A stretch of DNA of 64,000 nucleotides from contig JARLJU010000017.1 of NCBI GenBank assembly GCA_031291055.1, positions 1 through 64,000 of the forward strand. Reading direction: 5' to 3'. The position numbers and the translations under genes are program-made. This DNA comes from Rudaea sp. GTDB lineage: Bacteria; Pseudomonadota; Gammaproteobacteria; Xanthomonadales; Rhodanobacteraceae. Shown here in pieces: positions 1 to 9,071 of this stretch (within the stretch, counting starts at the first letter, position 1; the number at the start of each line of letters is the position of its first letter). A model generated the notes under the pieces. It saw nothing but the letters and a program-made list of their open reading frames with translations. It was not told the DNA's origin and ran no database searches.

Positions 1-203
1 CAGACTGCTGTGGGGTCGCTGGGTGTTGAAGTGGTGTCGCCATTGCTCGATGACGACCTGGGCTTCGCGAAGCGTGTAGAAGATTTCCCCATTCAACAGT
101 TCATCGCGGAACTTGCCATTGAAGCTCTCGCAATAGCCGTTATCCCAAGGGCTTCCGGGTTCGATGTAGAGCGTCTTCGTGCCGACCCACAGGTGATTTC
201 TGC
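1..203 (-). pseudogene. IS3-family transposase OrfB, C-terminal fragment
   Basis: Read on the reverse strand, this stretch encodes the last part of an IS3-family DDE integrase core, including the [19 protein letters not shown] block that carries the catalytic glutamate and the NTQRPHSSL motif near the usual C-terminus. The frame runs off the left edge of the window, and the similarity starts abruptly near 203, so the N-terminal two thirds, including both catalytic aspartates, are missing on this side. It abuts the stop codon of the next gene within about 25 bp. It is an insertion-sequence remnant and cannot encode an active transposase. Confidence 0.8.
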
Positions 204-227
204 AACCAAATCGACTTACCGCGGCTG

Positions 228-2612
228 TCAATCCAGCGCCACGTATTCCTGCCGCGCCCGGTTCAGGGCGGGTAGATCCGCGTCGCCATTTTTCCAGATG
301 GCAAAAAACTTTTCGTAGTCTATGCGGCTGGCTGCCTTGTCGCCGCTCAATCGCTCGGCGCGCGCAAGGCCAAGTTGCGCCAACGGGTAAAGCGGTGAGA
401 TCGGATCGACGCCTGGATTGGCGAGGATCTTGCGGAACTCGACACTGGCCGCAACGCCATTGTTGCTGGCAAGGTAAGCGTTGCCGCGCAGATAGGGTAC
501 TTCCAAGGTTCGCAATTCAAAGGGCGATGCGACGCTCAACGCGTCAATGGCTTCCTGTGGACGACCTTCGCGCATGGCCAGTGCGGCACGAACCTGGGGT
601 GCCAATGATGAAGAGAGCAATGTGTCAGCAGGACGCTCGCGGAGATTCTTTTCTAGTAATGCCAACGCCTGTTTCGCGTCCCCGACTTCAGCAAGCACGA
701 AATCATAGTCGCCTGAATCATAATCCGGCGGTACGCTTTCAAGCAGCGCGCGCGCGCGATCGGCATATCCCATGTCGTTCAACTCGCGCGCACGTGGCGG
801 CGCAACAAAATTGCCGCGCTCCTGGCGTTTGAAAAGCTCCGCGAGTTGATCAAACAGGACATCGCCTTGCGCGACTTGGCCATTGGCGTAGGCGATACGG
901 GCGATGTTGAGCAAAATTCTCGATCTTTCCGCCGGTTGTGCCTTCGACCAGGCGACTTGCGCTTGGATCGCGGCCTCGTCGTGCGTAACGTGGGCCAATT
1001 CGATCAGCAAGCCGCGCAGGTCGTCGCCCGCCAGGCCCTTGGCTACACCCAGGTTGCACGTGGTGCGCGCTTCGTCAAGTCGATTGGCGTGCATGTAGGC
1101 GCGCGCCAACACGACGTAGACTCCCTCTTTGTTGTCTTCCAGCGCCCGTGCCCGTTCCCCTGCGGCGATCGCCGCGGCGTAGTGGCCGAGCCAATTTTCT
1201 GTGTCCGACAGATTGGCCCACGCCGAAGCATCCAGGGGATAGGTCGTCACGCGCACTCGCAGGGTGGCCAGCGCCTGGTTCATATCGTGGCTCACGATCT
1301 TGTTGTAGCGGGCGACAATATCGAGCTTGATGCGCTCGCTCGTTCCTTCGCGTAAGGCATAGGCTTTGCTGATGCTCACCGTGGCCAGATCGTTTTCGTG
1401 CAAGGATTGATAGACCCCGGCCAGGGCCGAGTAGGCGGCGGCAAAATTCTCGTCAAGTTCGACCGCATGCTGAAACAGCGCAACGGATTCGGTGCGCTGC
1501 CCCTGTGTATACAAATATACGCCATCCGAGTACGCCTTGAGCGCTTCGAGCGATTTGGTCTTTTCCTGCAACAAAGGCGCATCAAATGTTGCGACGGATT
1601 GCGGCGGCTCGCCGAGTTTTGCACGCACACCGGTGCTCAAGTGATCCAGCGCAGCGAGAACCGCATCCTTGGTGGGGACTTCGGCTTTTTCTTCCACCAG
1701 GCCGCGTCCGGTGTCGCATGCGCGGGCCTCTAGGGTCAGCAAGTACTTTTGGCCGATCTGGGCGATCGTCCCCATCACCGCGGCCACACCACGATTGCGC
1801 GCGCAAATCTCCCGCGCCAGCCTAAGATCGATGGTCGCGTCAGCCGGGCGCGTCATAAGCTTCAAGGTATCACGCGCCTGGTCGTCGGACATCACGTTCA
1901 GGTAGGGCGATTGGGCAAGGTCGATTTCAAGTGCCTTGTGCAGTGCCTTGTCGAACACCGGATCACCGGTCAGGTTTTGAAAGTCGGCGAGCACGACAAT
2001 GGACTGCGCAGAAACAGAGCCCGGGTCCGGCGACGATTTCCTCATCGTTGTAAGGGCGAACCCGATTGCCAGGGCGACTGCCACTGCAAGCGTTACGATT
2101 CCGAGCGACCACTTCAGGGGTTTGCGGCTGGGTTTAGCCGTGTCCGACGTCACTGTGGTGACGGGTGCATCCTCGGGCGCGTCTACGCCAGCGCTGTCGG
2201 CCATAAGTTCCGGAGAATTGGCCGCAACCAGGCCGAACACGTTGTCTTGTTGCGGACTCATCGCGTACATGTGCCGAGCTACCGCGCGTACCGACCCGGT
2301 GAATCGATAGCCGCGGCCCGGCGCAGTGACGATAACGTTGGTCTTTTCTCCGCCGGCTTCCAGCGCTTTGCGCAAGGTAAAGACGGTCTGGCTCAGGTTG
2401 CTCTCTTCCACCACCCGCCCGGGCCAGACGGCCGTTAACAGTTCGTCTTTGCTCAGCACGCGATCCGGGTTTTCCGCCAGATAGCACAGCAGATCGATCG
2501 CTTTGGGGTATAGCGGGATTGGCGTCGCGTTGCACGTCAACGTCCGTTGCACTGGATCCAGTACAAACGGACCAAACAGGTAGATCCATTCATTCTTGGC
2601 CGAAACGCTCAT
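228..2612 (-). CDS. CadC-like winged-helix regulator with TPR sensor domain
   Basis: This 794-residue protein is a one-component membrane-spanning regulator. Residues 10-110 form an OmpR/PhoB-type winged-helix DNA-binding domain, with the typical [21 protein letters not shown] and [10 protein letters not shown] segments. A single hydrophobic helix lies at about 168-189. The outer part begins with a TolB-like strand pattern ([14 protein letters not shown]) and continues as tetratricopeptide repeats to the end. The architecture matches CadC-type regulators: a cytoplasmic DNA-binding head, one membrane helix and a periplasmic protein-binding domain. A 10-bp direct-repeat array directly upstream, overlapping the start region, suggests autoregulation and control of the divergent exported protein at 2838. 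The signal sensed cannot be told from the sequence. Confidence 0.85.
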   Translation of the reverse strand: MSVSAKNEWIYLFGPFVLDPVQRTLTCNATPIPLYPKAIDLLCYLAENPDRVLSKDELLTAVWPGRVVEESNLSQTVFTLRKALEAGGEKTNVIVTAPGRGYRFTGSVRAVARHMYAMSPQQDNVFGLVAANSPELMADSAGVDAPEDAPVTTVTSDTAKPSRKPLKWSLGIVTLAVAVALAIGFALTTMRKSSPDPGSVSAQSIVVLADFQNLTGDPVFDKALHKALEIDLAQSPYLNVMSDDQARDTLKLMTRPADATIDLRLAREICARNRGVAAVMGTIAQIGQKYLLTLEARACDTGRGLVEEKAEVPTKDAVLAALDHLSTGVRAKLGEPPQSVATFDAPLLQEKTKSLEALKAYSDGVYLYTQGQRTESVALFQHAVELDENFAAAYSALAGVYQSLHENDLATVSISKAYALREGTSERIKLDIVARYNKIVSHDMNQALATLRVRVTTYPLDASAWANLSDTENWLGHYAAAIAAGERARALEDNKEGVYVVLARAYMHANRLDEARTTCNLGVAKGLAGDDLRGLLIELAHVTHDEAAIQAQVAWSKAQPAERSRILLNIARIAYANGQVAQGDVLFDQLAELFKRQERGNFVAPPRARELNDMGYADRARALLESVPPDYDSGDYDFVLAEVGDAKQALALLEKNLRERPADTLLSSSLAPQVRAALAMREGRPQEAIDALSVASPFELRTLEVPYLRGNAYLASNNGVAASVEFRKILANPGVDPISPLYPLAQLGLARAERLSGDKAASRIDYEKFFAIWKNGDADLPALNRARQEYVALD

Positions 2613-2615
2613 GTT

Positions 2616-2650
2616 TTGAGAATTCTTGAGAATTCTTGAGAAATTTTGAG
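2616..2650. promoter_or_regulatory. 10-bp direct-repeat array, likely winged-helix operator
   Basis: TTGAG recurs at 2616, 2626, 2636 and 2646, exactly every 10 bp; the first two units are identical (TTGAGAATTC). One helical turn between direct repeats is the arrangement bound by OmpR/PhoB-type winged-helix proteins. The array lies four bases upstream of the start codon of the winged-helix gene ending at 2612 and inside the divergent promoter region of the gene at 2838. Binding by that regulator is an inference. Confidence 0.6.
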
Positions 2651-2837
2651 CACGTTCTTAAAGACGCTGGTCGGGTCGCGCCGACACACTTCGTCCCACG
2701 CACAGTCTACCAAGGCTTGTCTGCGCAGGGTAATTCACCAGCTCGGTCAGTGCCATTGCATCAACAAGGGATTCGCCATCTTGCAAGGGCAACAGGCCGT
2801 TCCGTCCACTACTGATGAACTGATGAGGAGTCGCAAC

Positions 2838-4712
2838 ATGAATCGCAATCTGCTCTGCGCCGCGCTAGTGACGGCGATATTACTTGGGGCCGGTCCGTTA
2901 CGGGCGGCCACGTTTTCCTATCACGGCACTTTGCAGGATGCAGGAAAACCGGCCGATGGTAACTATGACATCGAATTGACTTTGTATTCGGCGCCCAGCG
3001 GCGGCAGTGTAATCGGCGGTCCGCTCATCATGCACGACGTGCCGGTGCACAAGGGCAGCTTCAACACCCAGGCCGATTTTGGTCCGTTGGCAAAGTCGTT
3101 CAGCCACGCCTATGTCGCCACCAGCGTTCGTGTCAAGGGGCAAAGCGAATTCGTCAGCCTGAATACGCGCGCCGAAATAAGCGCTTTGCCGGAGACCAGC
3201 TCCTGCCCGGGCGCATGGACGTTGCAGGGCAACGCCGGCAACCCCGCAGGCAGTTTTCTGGGGACGGTCGACACCCAGCCGCTGACGTTCCAGGTGAACG
3301 GTACGCAGGCAGGTCAGCTTGTCTCGTCTACCGTTGCAGATTCGCCAAACGTAATATTTGGGTCATCCACAAACACAGGTGGCGGAACAAACAGCAATTT
3401 GGGAGGAAATGGAATCACGGTTGCCGGTGGTGGCGAACCGGGGAGCAATTGCGGTACAGGTGAAAACCAAGTTTGCGCCAATCAGGCTGCAGGCGACTTC
3501 GTCACGATCGGCGGCGGGTATGCCAACTTCATATTGTCCGGATTGGGTGCCGATACAATCTCAGGTGGCAGCGCCAATCAAGCCACCGGAGGGTTCTCGA
3601 CAGTCGGCGGCGGATACGCCAATAGTGTGTCCGGGGCATATAGCACAATTGCGGGCGGCGCTGAAAATTTGGCGGCCGGATTTGAATCGACCATTGCCGG
3701 CGGCCTTATCAATTACGCTGGCGGCGTGCAATCCGCAATCCTTGGCGGAAGCGAAAATACGGCCACCGGGGAAGAATCGGTCGTTGTGGGCGGCACTAAC
3801 AATCAAGCGGGCGGAGACCTGAGTTTTGCTGGAGGATTTGGAGCCATCGTTCGCGACGCGACAATGGCGGGAAACAGTGGGACTTGCAGCAGCGGCACGA
3901 ATTGTGGCGACGCCGGCACGTTTGTTTGGGCAGACGCAAGCGGAATCGCGGACGATGCTCCTTTCACTTCGTCCGGCGCCAATCAGTTTCTCGTTAAGGC
4001 AATCGGCGGCGTAGCCATCAACGGCACCCCGACGTCTCCCAATAATGAACTGACTATCTACGGCAACGGTGTCGGGGGTACCAACAATGTGGATATCGAT
4101 CTATTTCCGTTTGGAGCCACCCAGGGCTATAGTCTGCGTGTGGCCGGAGGCAGTGGAGTAAACCCCGGATTCGCCATTGAACAAACCGACGGCATAACGA
4201 AGTTCACGGGCGTCCTGACCCTGGATTCGACCGGCAACCTCGCCATTGCCGGAGCCACCGCGACCAAGCCCGGTGGCGGTTCGTGGACGGCCACATCGGA
4301 CCGCCGCATCAAGCAGGACATCACGACCATCCAAGACGCGCTCGATACAGTACTCAAGTTGCGGCCGGTCAACTTCCACTACACGGCCGAATATCGCGCG
4401 ATGGAAGGTGGTCTGGCGGACAAAGGCTACCAGGGTTTCATTGCACAGGAATTCGCCGAAGTATTTCCCGAAGCGGTGACGAGCACCGACAAACAGGTGC
4501 CCGGTGCGGCCGTAGGTGATGCGCCCATCCTTGCGCTTGATCCCAATCCGGCACTGATAACCACAATTGCCGCCGTGCAGGAGCTGGCGCTGCGGGATCA
4601 GACGAATGGCACCGATATCGCGACATTGAAGCAGGAAAACGCTGCACTGCGCGAATCGCTCAACGCGGTCTTGGCGCGGCTGAACAAGCTCGAAAGCCAA
4701 CAGGCGAATTGA
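2838..4712 (+). CDS. Exported YadA-head-like protein with S74 intramolecular chaperone domain
   Basis: The chosen ATG follows a GAGGAG ribosome site and gives a 624-residue protein with a clear Sec signal peptide ending LRAA. The middle region carries repeated blocks of the type STIAGGxxNxAxG, like the trimeric YadA/haemagglutinin head. From about residue 487 it has an S74 (intramolecular chaperone autoprocessing) domain, beginning SDRRIKQDI with the conserved Ser and Lys of the self-cleaving dyad and continuing GYQGFIAQEFAEVFPEAV. A short C-terminal coiled coil (about 595-620) follows. In phage tail spikes such domains trimerise the fibre and cleave themselves off. Here there are no phage neighbours, and the signal peptide points to a bacterial surface or secreted fibre. 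The next gene starts one base after the stop, so the two are probably co-transcribed. Confidence 0.8.
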   Translation: MNRNLLCAALVTAILLGAGPLRAATFSYHGTLQDAGKPADGNYDIELTLYSAPSGGSVIGGPLIMHDVPVHKGSFNTQADFGPLAKSFSHAYVATSVRVKGQSEFVSLNTRAEISALPETSSCPGAWTLQGNAGNPAGSFLGTVDTQPLTFQVNGTQAGQLVSSTVADSPNVIFGSSTNTGGGTNSNLGGNGITVAGGGEPGSNCGTGENQVCANQAAGDFVTIGGGYANFILSGLGADTISGGSANQATGGFSTVGGGYANSVSGAYSTIAGGAENLAAGFESTIAGGLINYAGGVQSAILGGSENTATGEESVVVGGTNNQAGGDLSFAGGFGAIVRDATMAGNSGTCSSGTNCGDAGTFVWADASGIADDAPFTSSGANQFLVKAIGGVAINGTPTSPNNELTIYGNGVGGTNNVDIDLFPFGATQGYSLRVAGGSGVNPGFAIEQTDGITKFTGVLTLDSTGNLAIAGATATKPGGGSWTATSDRRIKQDITTIQDALDTVLKLRPVNFHYTAEYRAMEGGLADKGYQGFIAQEFAEVFPEAVTSTDKQVPGAAVGDAPILALDPNPALITTIAAVQELALRDQTNGTDIATLKQENAALRESLNAVLARLNKLESQQAN

Positions 4713-4713
4713 G

Positions 4714-5094
4714 ATGAAATCGCCTACGGGAAAGACTCACTACGTGAGGCAACGCCATCACACGCGCACGACTAAGCCGGCATCGCGAGTCATGTGCCTG
4801 GTCGTCAGTGGCATTGCATTGTTTGCATGTGTCGTGGCACCGATGTCGAACGCAGCCCAATCCTCGCGCTTTGAAATCACCGGCTCAGGCACCTTGGTGC
4901 TGGATCAGCCGCTGCATAAAAGTGGAAATGTACAACTCAAGGCCACGCTTGTTCCGACAGATGTCGCCAGCCCGGTATTGCCCAAAGTGCAGGCAGGCGG
5001 CGGATTCACACTTACTGCGAACCTCGCTGCCGCATCCATGGCTTGTTACAACGACACGATTTTTCGCGATGACTTCGACGGCGATGGTCTGTAA
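4714..5094 (+). CDS. Small exported protein with IFRDDFDGDG C-terminal tail
   Basis: A 126-residue protein whose ATG lies one base after the preceding stop codon. A hydrophobic signal segment lies at about residues 27-47 (MCLVVSGIALFACVVAPMSN); translation may start at that internal methionine instead. The body has no recognisable domain. The C-terminus ends NDTIFRDDFDGDGL, resembling the tails of three larger exported proteins in this window. Function is unknown. It may be a truncated relative of its neighbours that kept the signal peptide and tail. Confidence 0.55.
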   Translation: MKSPTGKTHYVRQRHHTRTTKPASRVMCLVVSGIALFACVVAPMSNAAQSSRFEITGSGTLVLDQPLHKSGNVQLKATLVPTDVASPVLPKVQAGGGFTLTANLAAASMACYNDTIFRDDFDGDGL

Positions 5095-5181
5095 GTAGAA
5101 CCCGGGTATTCGTGCGGCATGCCAAAACCGACGTCACGCGCGCCGCGAAATGTTGCTTCACTTGTTGAAGAGGCACTAACC

Positions 5182-7056
5182 ATGCGATCAAACCAAATAG
5201 CCAACGGATTGTCGCGTCGTCCGATTGCCCTTGCGTTGAGTCTCGCGCTCGCCGCCATCGCACCTGCCGCCGGCGCTGCCACGGTTGAAGTTACCACCGC
5301 GGATGATGCCGCAACTTCCAGCACGTGTACCTTGCGCCAGGCCATCAGCGCGATGAATGCGGCTGCGGTAGGCGTGTCGTCGAGCTGCGTCAATAGCGGT
5401 GGCAGCTTTGGCACTGGCGATACCATAACCTTCGCCGCGGATGTCACCGCGGTGTCGCTGGCCGATATCGCCAACAATGAACTACTCATCACCGATCCTT
5501 CGCTGGCCATCCAAGGCACAGGCATGGGTGGCGTGACCGTATCGCGCGTCACGGGCGCGACGAATCCGTTCCGCATTTTCCACGATACGGCTTCCGCCGC
5601 AGGTAACTTCCTGTATCTGACCGGGCTGACTATCTCCAACGGTGCCACCACGGCTGCCAATGCCAATGGCGGCGCGATCTTCGTCGATACGCGGCAAGAT
5701 GGCGAGCTCGTGCTGACCAATTGTGTTGTCAGCGGCAATTCCACTGGCGGCGCGAATGCCGTTGGTGGGGCGATTGCGGTGGGCGATGCATTCAACGACG
5801 GCACCGTGCAGGTACTCAACAGTGTCATCAGCGGCAATTCCACCGGCGGCTACGGGGCGGCGGGCGGCGCGATTTACGCTACGCATCAGGCGTATCTGAA
5901 AGACAGCATCGTGAGCGGCAATTCCACCATTGGAAACTCCAGTCCGGGCGGTGCGATCCGGACGATCGTCACAATCTTGTATTCGAGCACAATCACTGAC
6001 AATTTCACGCAGGGTAATTATTCAGGCGGCGGCGCGATCGCCACGCTGGGCGCATCGGGAGCGGACGGCGTGGAAGGCAACTACTCCACCATCAGTGGCA
6101 ACAGCACGTCCGGCTATATGTCGCCGGGCGGCGCGATCAATACACGTTTCTTCGGAACGGCACTCTATTTTCTCATCTCGAACAATTCGACATCTGGCAA
6201 CAAGAGCAACGGCGGCGGCGTCTACAGCCGCGAGTCATTCATTGACGACAGTGTGGTCACCGGCAATGAAGTAACCGGTGACGACAGTAACGGTGGAGGA
6301 ATATGGACACGCAGCGGCACCGTGCAACGCAGCACGCTGTCGGCGAACCATGCCTCCGGTACGGGCGACAGCGGCGGCGCGCTATGGGCGATCTCCGCGC
6401 ATCTGGTCGAAAGCACGCTCAGCGGCAATGTTGCGGCCTCCGGGGGCGGAGGCCTGACGGGAAACGTATGTACCAGCTCCACACCGTCATTCGCCATTTA
6501 CAACAGCACCATCGCCTTCAACACCACCGACAGCGCCGGCGGTGCAGCGGTGTATCTGGGAAGTTCCGGCTGCGCGGGCCTCGGCGCAGGGAATTCGCAA
6601 CAGATCAGCAGCGCAATCACGGTGGCGAGTTCCATCCTGTCCAATAACACCGTCGACTCCGTGGTCAGCGCCGATATCGGCGTGCAATCCGGTTTCGCAC
6701 TGACGGTCAATACAAGCTATGACCTGATGCAACGTCCGCCATCCAATGCCGCGATAATGCTGGTCAACGCAGCCGGCACCCCGGCGCTTATCACGCTCGG
6801 CCCGCGGCTAATCGCGCTCGGCAACAATGGCTGTGGGAAGAAATCCGGCGCACCGGGAACATCGATCTGCGTTCCAACACATGCCATCGGCTGTAGCCCG
6901 GCCGTGGATAGCGGTTCCAATCCCCTTAGCGCGATTGACGACGAGCGCGGCACCGGCTACGCGCGCTTGTCAGGGAACGCGCCTGATATAGGTGCATACG
7001 AACTTCAGCCCGGGGGCGATGAGATTTTCTGCGATGGGTTTGATGGATTAGAGTGA
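5182..7056 (+). CDS. Exported right-handed beta-helix protein (polymorphic outer-membrane-like)
   Basis: This 624-residue protein starts at the ATG preceded by GAAGAGG and has a signal peptide ending AAGAA. After it comes the TCTLRQAIS motif that marks the N-terminal cap of many CSLREA-type secreted beta-helix proteins. The rest is about ten degenerate repeats of the form SxISGNSTxGxxxxGGAI, the ladder pattern of a right-handed parallel beta-helix. It ends GGDEIFCDGFDGLE, the shared C-terminal tail. There is no autotransporter barrel, so surface attachment or release is unexplained unless the tail serves that purpose. The gene at 57691 is a paralogue with the same plan. Probably an adhesin or extracellular matrix protein. 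Confidence 0.8.
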   Translation: MRSNQIANGLSRRPIALALSLALAAIAPAAGAATVEVTTADDAATSSTCTLRQAISAMNAAAVGVSSSCVNSGGSFGTGDTITFAADVTAVSLADIANNELLITDPSLAIQGTGMGGVTVSRVTGATNPFRIFHDTASAAGNFLYLTGLTISNGATTAANANGGAIFVDTRQDGELVLTNCVVSGNSTGGANAVGGAIAVGDAFNDGTVQVLNSVISGNSTGGYGAAGGAIYATHQAYLKDSIVSGNSTIGNSSPGGAIRTIVTILYSSTITDNFTQGNYSGGGAIATLGASGADGVEGNYSTISGNSTSGYMSPGGAINTRFFGTALYFLISNNSTSGNKSNGGGVYSRESFIDDSVVTGNEVTGDDSNGGGIWTRSGTVQRSTLSANHASGTGDSGGALWAISAHLVESTLSGNVAASGGGGLTGNVCTSSTPSFAIYNSTIAFNTTDSAGGAAVYLGSSGCAGLGAGNSQQISSAITVASSILSNNTVDSVVSADIGVQSGFALTVNTSYDLMQRPPSNAAIMLVNAAGTPALITLGPRLIALGNNGCGKKSGAPGTSICVPTHAIGCSPAVDSGSNPLSAIDDERGTGYARLSGNAPDIGAYELQPGGDEIFCDGFDGLE

Positions 7057-7073
7057 GGCGCGACGGCTGTGCC

Positions 7074-7143
7074 TGGCGAATTGATAATTCAGACTGCCAC
7101 CGGCGTTTGAAATAGGCCGCGGCAATGATTTACGAATTCGCCA
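7074..7143. repeat. 70-bp MITE-like element with TGGCGAATT inverted ends
   Basis: The element begins TGGCGAATT and ends AATTCGCCA, perfect 9-bp inverted ends around a 52-bp interior containing CGGCGTTTGAAATAGGCCGC. Near-identical interior sequence occurs next to solo ends at 33.0 and 57.1 kb. It is one of eight copies of this end sequence in the window and looks like an internally deleted insertion-sequence relic. It occupies the 364-bp gene-free stretch after the beta-helix gene; nothing else was seen there. Confidence 0.6.
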
Positions 7144-7420
7144 GGGACAGGTGGTCCTATGGCGACGTCATGCACGTAAAGAGCAGTCAGATCGCCATTG
7201 ACCTGATCAGGCAACCATCAGATCCTCCCGCTCTGCCTGCAAGCGTGCCGCCGCAGCCGTTGCGGAACCGTATTCTTGGGTCACTCATGAGCCGGATCGA
7301 GTGTGAAGTATCCTTATGAGCGTTAGATGAGGCATTAGGGATTCCACAAACTGGAAGAGCTGGATTCCAGCCCACACTGGTATGACGAGCAAGAAAAACC
7401 GTGCCGTTCCGGCTGGAAAA

Positions 7421-8193
7421 TTATTTCGCCGGCTTGCGGAACCGATAGATGAATTGATCGGTGTGACCGCGGATCGACGGGCCGAACACTTTCGCCGTGA
7501 GCGGGTCCGCCGGGTTGTGCAGGGCATCGGAAGAACCATCGAACACGAAACCGGCCGCAGTCATCTCCTTCTTCACGACTTCCGGATCGATGCGGTGCAG
7601 GGTATCGGTGGCTTCGATGCCCGATCCGGCCGTCGCTGTGTGATCGATGACGACGAACAGGCCGCCCGGTTTGAGCGCGGCCAATACCTGCTTGCCGAAT
7701 GTGCCGAGGTCCACGGGACCCATGAACTTGTCGTGGTAGTCATGGTAGTTCTGCGACGTGAACACCAGGTCCACGGGCTCGGGTACCGTCAATTCCGCCG
7801 CCTGCTGCTGCAACAGGCTGACGTTCGTGTACGGCGGTTTGGCGACCAGCTCCTGCCAGTTGACAATGCTCTTGGCTGCATACTTGTCCATCTCGTGCGG
7901 CCAGACCGTATACACATGACCCTTGGGTCCGACGACGTGGCTGAACACGCGCGTCCAGTAGCCCGAACCCGGGATCAGTTCCAAAACTTTCTCGCCCGGC
8001 TTGACCTTGGTGAACGTCATCACCGCAGCCAGCTTCCTGTCTTCATCCTTGGCGGCATCGTCCTTGCGCGCCGCGCCGGGTCGTTCATCGCGGCGGTGAC
8101 GTAAGCGGGAGTGGCGCTCTTGGCTTCTTTGGCGGCAGCGATCGAGACTGCGAGCGGTGCGGCAAGCGCGAACAGGACGGCAGCAATGACGTT
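7421..8193 (-). pseudogene. SAM-dependent methyltransferase with frameshifted 5' end
   Basis: The intact reading frame encodes a class I methyltransferase of the exported COG4798 type. It has the SAM-binding segment KVLELIPGSGYWTRVFS, then PEPVDLVFTSQNYHDYHD and a C-terminal GSSDALHNPADP block. Upstream of about 8065 the frame turns into Arg-rich nonsense, while another reverse-strand frame there encodes a convincing signal peptide (AAVLFALAAPLAVSIAAA) followed by YVTAAMNDPARR. Joining the two frames needs a one-base indel in the GC-rich stretch at about 8064-8080. The signal-peptide frame also has an upstream stop and no ordinary start codon. Either the gene is decayed or the sequence has indel errors here. 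Confidence 0.65.
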
Positions 8194-8241
8194 CCACTAT
8201 GACCAGCAAGATTTGACGGTATCGGTTTCACGTAGACTAGT

Positions 8242-8433
8242 TCATAGGAATTTTTGCTCTGGCGTACCGACGTCCATCCAATCAACCCTGGGGGATGGCG
8301 TGGACAGGAAATTCCCATTAATCACGATTTTTTGATTCAGGAACTTTGACTCGAACTCCTCCAGTTGTCTTCGATCTTGCGCATGACCCCATGAAGCAAA
8401 GAACGTCAAGCACAGCAGTAGAGCAAGCTTCAT
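8242..8433 (-). CDS. Small exported hypothetical protein, possibly frameshifted
   Basis: A 63-residue ORF with a good signal peptide (MKLALLLCLTFFASWGHA) followed by a short unrecognised mature part ending GTPEQKFL. The stop follows an A-rich run (CAAAAATT on the coding strand). In the next frame the sequence continues as NSYELVYVKPIPSNLAGH, which reads like genuine protein. A one-base slip in the A run would extend the protein by about 20 residues and bring it close to the methyltransferase. Function is unknown. Confidence 0.45.
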   Translation of the reverse strand: MKLALLLCLTFFASWGHAQDRRQLEEFESKFLNQKIVINGNFLSTPSPRVDWMDVGTPEQKFL

Positions 8434-8590
8434 AGTCGTCTTCTCCGGCAGGCACTGCAGGTTTTACGTCCCGCTTCTCCGATGGCAAACCAGCTGTCCG
8501 ATGAAGCGCAATACGCACGTCGATCGTACGTGTATTTCATCGTAATTCCAACAACTGTTGGAAGACACATTTTTTCCGTACGCCTACCGT

Positions 8591-8606
8591 GCCCTCCTAG
8601 GAGGGC
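8591..8606. promoter_or_regulatory. 16-bp perfect palindrome overlapping the ribosome site of the XRE gene
   Basis: GCCCTCCTAGGAGGGC is a perfect palindrome whose right arm contains the AGGAGGG Shine-Dalgarno-like sequence before the small XRE gene. A second symmetric site, TTCCAACA-N2-TGTTGGAA, lies at 8546-8563. Such sites at the start of an XRE gene suggest autorepression. The palindrome could also fold in the mRNA and hide the ribosome site. Confidence 0.45.
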
Positions 8607-8636
8607 ACTTCTCTGCAGCCAGAAAACGCCTTTGGA

Positions 8637-8864
8637 TTGGTTCTGCGCCAGCTTCGAAAGGAGCGTAAGGTTTCTCAAGAGACCTTCGCCTTCGAGTCTG
8701 GGCTGAATCGCCAATTCATATCTCTATTGGAGCTCGGACAACGAGCGCCAAGTATCGAGACCATTTACAAAGTCGCGGCTGGTTTCGGGCTGCAAGGCTC
8801 AGAATTACTTGCGCGCATAGAGGCATATGCGCGGACCAGCGAGCGGCAGCGCAAGAAACGCTGA
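8637..8864 (+). CDS. Small XRE-family transcriptional regulator
   Basis: A 75-residue single-domain Cro/CI-type helix-turn-helix protein: LRQLRKERKVSQETFAFES, then GLNRQFISLLELGQRAPS and the trailing helices. The listed start is TTG at 8637. In-frame codons upstream (PENAFGL) match the usual N-terminus of this regulator type, and a strong AGGAGGG site stands 7 bases before a CTG at 8613, so translation may begin there. The gene lies at the far end of the terminase/methyltransferase cassette and may regulate it. Confidence 0.75.
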   Translation: MVLRQLRKERKVSQETFAFESGLNRQFISLLELGQRAPSIETIYKVAAGFGLQGSELLARIEAYARTSERQRKKR

Positions 8865-9071
8865 ATTGACGGGCTGGGTGACGCAAGCGAAAGCCAGCGC
8901 GATCGCCAAAGTGTTGCATTGGACGAATCGTCGACCATGTAGTTGTTGCTAGCCGAACTAGCCACATGGGTGTCCTCCTGCCACCCATGGACGCTTGCCG
9001 TGGCCTCGAAAGCAAGTCATTTCTGCCGAAGTTAGGGTATGCCCGGCCACCAGCGGCCGCCGTTCTCACCA

